Origin: Paracoccus sp. IB05
Lineage (GTDB): Bacteria > Pseudomonadota > Alphaproteobacteria > Rhodobacterales > Rhodobacteraceae
NCBI RefSeq assembly: GCF_016405985.1
Contig: NZ_JAEFCF010000016.1
Location: 1-64,000, forward strand
Length of the DNA stretch: 64,000 nt
Direction: 5' to 3'
A model generated the notes under the pieces. The model had not been told where the DNA came from, did no database searches, and saw nothing but the letters and a program-made list of their open reading frames with translations. Shown here piece after piece: positions 61,904 through 64,000 of this stretch (the first letter of the stretch is position 1; the number at the start of each line of letters is the position of its first letter). The position numbers were made by a program, and so were the translations under genes.

Positions 61904-62587
61904 ATGCTTGTCACCATTCCCGATCTGCTGACCAAAGAAGAACTGGCCTATATCCGTCAGGTGCTTGAAGGGACCGACTGGGTCGACGGGCGTGTGACTG
62001 CGGGCGATCAGGCGGCGCAGGTCAAGCAGAACCTGCAAGTCCCGCAAGACAGCCCCGCTGGCCGCGAATTGTCGCAGATCGTGGCGCGCGCGCTTGGCCG
62101 CAACCCGGTCTATTCCTCGGCGGTTTTGCCGCTGCATGTGCTGCCACCGATGTTCAACCGCTATGATCCCGGCATGACCTTTGGTGAGCATGTCGATGGG
62201 TCGATCCGGGTTGTGCCCGGATCTGGCCAGCGCATCAGGACCGATGTTTCGACCACGGTCTTCCTGACCCCGCCCGAAGAATATGACGGCGGCGAACTTG
62301 TCGTACATGACACCTACGGCACCCATAAGGTCAAACTGCCTGCGGGGGCTGCGGTGATCTATCCGGCGACCTCGCTGCATGCGGTGACGCCGGTCACGCG
62401 TGGCTCCCGCTGGGCCTCGTTCTTCTGGGCACAATCCATGCTGCGCGATGACTGGCAGCGTCATATGCTTTACGATCTGGATCAGGCGATCATGCGGATC
62501 CGGTCGCTCTTGCCCGATGATGACCCGGCCGTGACCGCATTGACGGCGCATTACCACAATATGATCCGCCAATGGGCCGAGGTCTGA
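61904..62587 (+). CDS. piuC: Fe(II)/2-oxoglutarate-type dioxygenase PiuC (PKHD hydroxylase family)
   Basis: A 227-residue protein with H96-x-D98 (GEHVDGS), H159 (SLHAVTPV) and the co-substrate Arg R169 (RGSRW). The family landmarks LEGTDWVDGRVTAGDQAAQVKQNLQV and FNRYDPGMTFGEHVDGSIR are both present. PiuC-type genes commonly stand beside iron-regulated TonB receptors and are needed for use of some catecholate-type compounds, though the exact substrate is unsettled. Here it follows the receptor after a terminator, so it probably has its own promoter, and it is 3 bases from the FMN dehydrogenase. Confidence 0.92.
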   Translation: MLVTIPDLLTKEELAYIRQVLEGTDWVDGRVTAGDQAAQVKQNLQVPQDSPAGRELSQIVARALGRNPVYSSAVLPLHVLPPMFNRYDPGMTFGEHVDGSIRVVPGSGQRIRTDVSTTVFLTPPEEYDGGELVVHDTYGTHKVKLPAGAAVIYPATSLHAVTPVTRGSRWASFFWAQSMLRDDWQRHMLYDLDQAIMRIRSLLPDDDPAVTALTAHYHNMIRQWAEV

Positions 62588-62590
62588 ACC

Positions 62591-63679
62591 TTGCGCCAGG
62601 ATTTCGCGATCCCGCCTGATGTCGTCGCCCTGTGCGATTATGCGAGGCTTGCGCAGGAGCGACTGCCGGCGATGGTCTCGGCCTGGCTGGACGGGGGCGC
62701 GGGCGACGGCGTGACCCATGCGGCCAATTTAGCAGGCTGGGACAGGATCCGGCTGGCGGGAGCTGTGCTTGCGGATATGCGCGGGGCCTCGACCGGGCTG
62801 TCGCTTTTTGGCCTGGCGCTCGATCATCCCGTGCTGCTGGCGCCGGTGGCTTATCATCATCTCGCCCATCCGGAAGGGGAAAGCGAGACCGCACTTGGAG
62901 CAGCCGCGACCGGCGCGGTTATGACCCTGTCAACGCTGGCCTCGACACGGATCGAGGAGTTCGGGTCGGTGGCGCAGGGGCCCTGGTGGTTCCAGCTTTA
63001 TGCCCAGGCCCGGCGCGAGGATACCGAAAACCTGATCCGGCGCGCCGAAGGGGCGGGCGCCCGCGCGCTGGTGCTGACGGTCGATGCGCCGGTCAAGCTG
63101 CGCAATACCGAAGAGAGGATCGGGTTTCGCCTGCCCGACGGCATCGGGGCGGTGAACACAATCGGCATGGCGCCGCCCCAGGTCACCGCAATGCCCGGGC
63201 GCAGCGCCGCGTTTCTGGGGCTTCTGGAGGCACAGCCGCGATGGGAAGACCTGGCCTGGATCCGGGCGGCAACGCGCCTGCCGATCCTTCTGAAGGGGGT
63301 CACGCGACCCGCGGATGCGATCCGCGCCATTGCAGCGGGCATCGACGGGATCATCGTCTCGAACCATGGCGGACGGGCGCTGGACGGCCTGCCCGCCTCT
63401 GCCGAGATCCTGCCCAGGATTGCCGAAGCCACAGCGGGGCGGGTGCCGCTGATCTGCGATGGCGGCATCCGGCGCGGCACCGATATTCTGAAAGCGCTGG
63501 CGCTCGGGGCGGCGGCGGTGATGGTGGGGCGCCCGCAGATCCACGCGCTTGCGACCGGCGGCGCAAGCGGGGTCGCGCATATGGTCACCATTTTGCGGGC
63601 CGAGCTTGAGGTGGCAATGGCACTGACCGGCTGCAATTCGCTCGCAGCGATCAGCCGCGATGTCTTGTGGCGGGACTGA
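62591..63679 (+). CDS. FMN-dependent alpha-hydroxy-acid oxidase/dehydrogenase
   Basis: A 362-residue TIM-barrel flavoprotein of the lactate/glycolate/mandelate oxidase family, from TTG 62591, with GAGG 8 bases upstream. Features: PVLLAPVAYHHLAHPEGESETALGAAATGAVMTLSTLAS, WWFQLYAQ, LVLTVDAPV, ILLKGVTRPADAIRAIAAGIDGIIVSNHGGRALDG with catalytic H259, and VPLICDGGIRRGTDILKALALGAAAVMVGRP, the FMN phosphate site. Position 3 bases after piuC suggests an operon. The substrate acid is unknown. Confidence 0.9.
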   Translation: MRQDFAIPPDVVALCDYARLAQERLPAMVSAWLDGGAGDGVTHAANLAGWDRIRLAGAVLADMRGASTGLSLFGLALDHPVLLAPVAYHHLAHPEGESETALGAAATGAVMTLSTLASTRIEEFGSVAQGPWWFQLYAQARREDTENLIRRAEGAGARALVLTVDAPVKLRNTEERIGFRLPDGIGAVNTIGMAPPQVTAMPGRSAAFLGLLEAQPRWEDLAWIRAATRLPILLKGVTRPADAIRAIAAGIDGIIVSNHGGRALDGLPASAEILPRIAEATAGRVPLICDGGIRRGTDILKALALGAAAVMVGRPQIHALATGGASGVAHMVTILRAELEVAMALTGCNSLAAISRDVLWRD

Positions 63680-64000
63680 ATGGGGCTACAGGTCAAAGGG
63701 TGTGGCTGGTAGCCTGAGGTCTGATTTTATCTGTAAGGCTTCCGGCGGCTGGCCTGTCAGCAGGGTGATCGGTTCCGGCCCTGCTTTGAGCATGCGCCCG
63801 ACTTACGCCCTTCCCGGCGAAACCCCGGACAGTCAATCCTTGAGAACTGCCGCGGACCTGGGCGGTATTATCTGCGTGGCTCGTAACGGATCAGGCCGGC
63901 CCATTCCGGCGGCTTCAGAACACAGCTGCGGAAGGCCCCAATCTGACGCCACCCCTGATTGTCCCAGTCAAAACCCTCGCCATAGAAAACACCCTAGAGC
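63680..64000. other. Right-edge region with a start-less minus-strand frame
   Basis: No complete gene. A minus-strand frame ending at 63868 reads GVFYGEGFDWDNQGWRQIGA and then FRSCVLKPPEWAGLIRYEPRR, protein-like in composition. However, an in-frame TAG lies just upstream, near 63994, and there is no ATG. It may be a decayed gene tail or the end of a gene broken by a frameshift just outside the window. Confidence 0.3.

Overview
GC-rich, gene-dense DNA with long ATGA-overlapping operons, several periplasmic-binding-protein transporters (TRAP, Liv-type, Aap-type, Ssu/Tau-type) and a TonB receptor. This points to an alphaproteobacterium, most likely Rhodobacterales (Paracoccus/Gemmobacter-like). 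That placement is inferred from family content, because no rRNA or marker gene is present. Several decayed loci and a decayed IS5-family element suggest an accessory replicon or accessory chromosomal region. I found no tRNA, rRNA or CRISPR array.

Region by region. (1) 1-1.3 kb: end of a mobile or plasmid-like module with a truncated ParB/RepB-like gene, then about 1 kb of degenerate DNA. (2) 2.4-16.9 kb: a two-gene unit encoding a ~3,660-residue exported protein built of about 26 DUF11-like Ig-fold repeats plus two SdrD-B-like domains, translationally coupled to a 1,192-residue outer-membrane beta-barrel protein. A perfect 8-bp-arm inverted repeat lies just upstream. (3) 17.0-17.6 kb: a ParDE toxin-antitoxin pair with a 9-bp-arm palindrome in front, then a decayed Liv/Urt ATPase remnant. 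(4) 18.4-30.3 kb: a TRAP-transporter catabolic cluster (dctPQM plus five dehydrogenases on the minus strand; GntR regulator, aldehyde dehydrogenase and a Rossmann dehydrogenase divergently transcribed). Its substrate is unknown.

(5) 30.4-38.0 kb: what I consider the most interesting locus. A complete branched-chain-amino-acid-type ABC transporter (livJHMGF) is followed in the same operon by a cofactor-free HOD/QDO-type ring-cleaving dioxygenase (alpha/beta-hydrolase fold) and an FAD aromatic monooxygenase. A divergent TetR regulator faces it, and two GAAT-N3-ATTC palindromes sit on the operon's putative promoter. The layout suggests a self-contained uptake and ring-opening operon for a 4-quinolone-like or other N-heteroaromatic compound. 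(6) 38.1-47.3 kb: a decayed PQQ glucose-type dehydrogenase, a truncated FUSC protein, an intact MarR-EmrB-EmrA type efflux operon with a long symmetric operator, and a decayed FecI-FecR-TonB receptor locus ending at a frameshifted IS5-family transposase.

(7) 47.7-58.9 kb: a probable organosulfur-scavenging region: an ArsR-type regulator, a flavin monooxygenase of the NtaA/DszA family, a 2-oxoglutarate-type oxygenase, MetY, an Aap-like amino-acid importer lacking its ATPase, and a complete sulfonate/nitrate-type ABC importer with a small membrane protein at its end. (8) 59.5-63.7 kb: a TonB-dependent siderophore receptor with its terminator, a PiuC-type Fe(II) dioxygenase and an FMN-dependent alpha-hydroxy-acid dehydrogenase.
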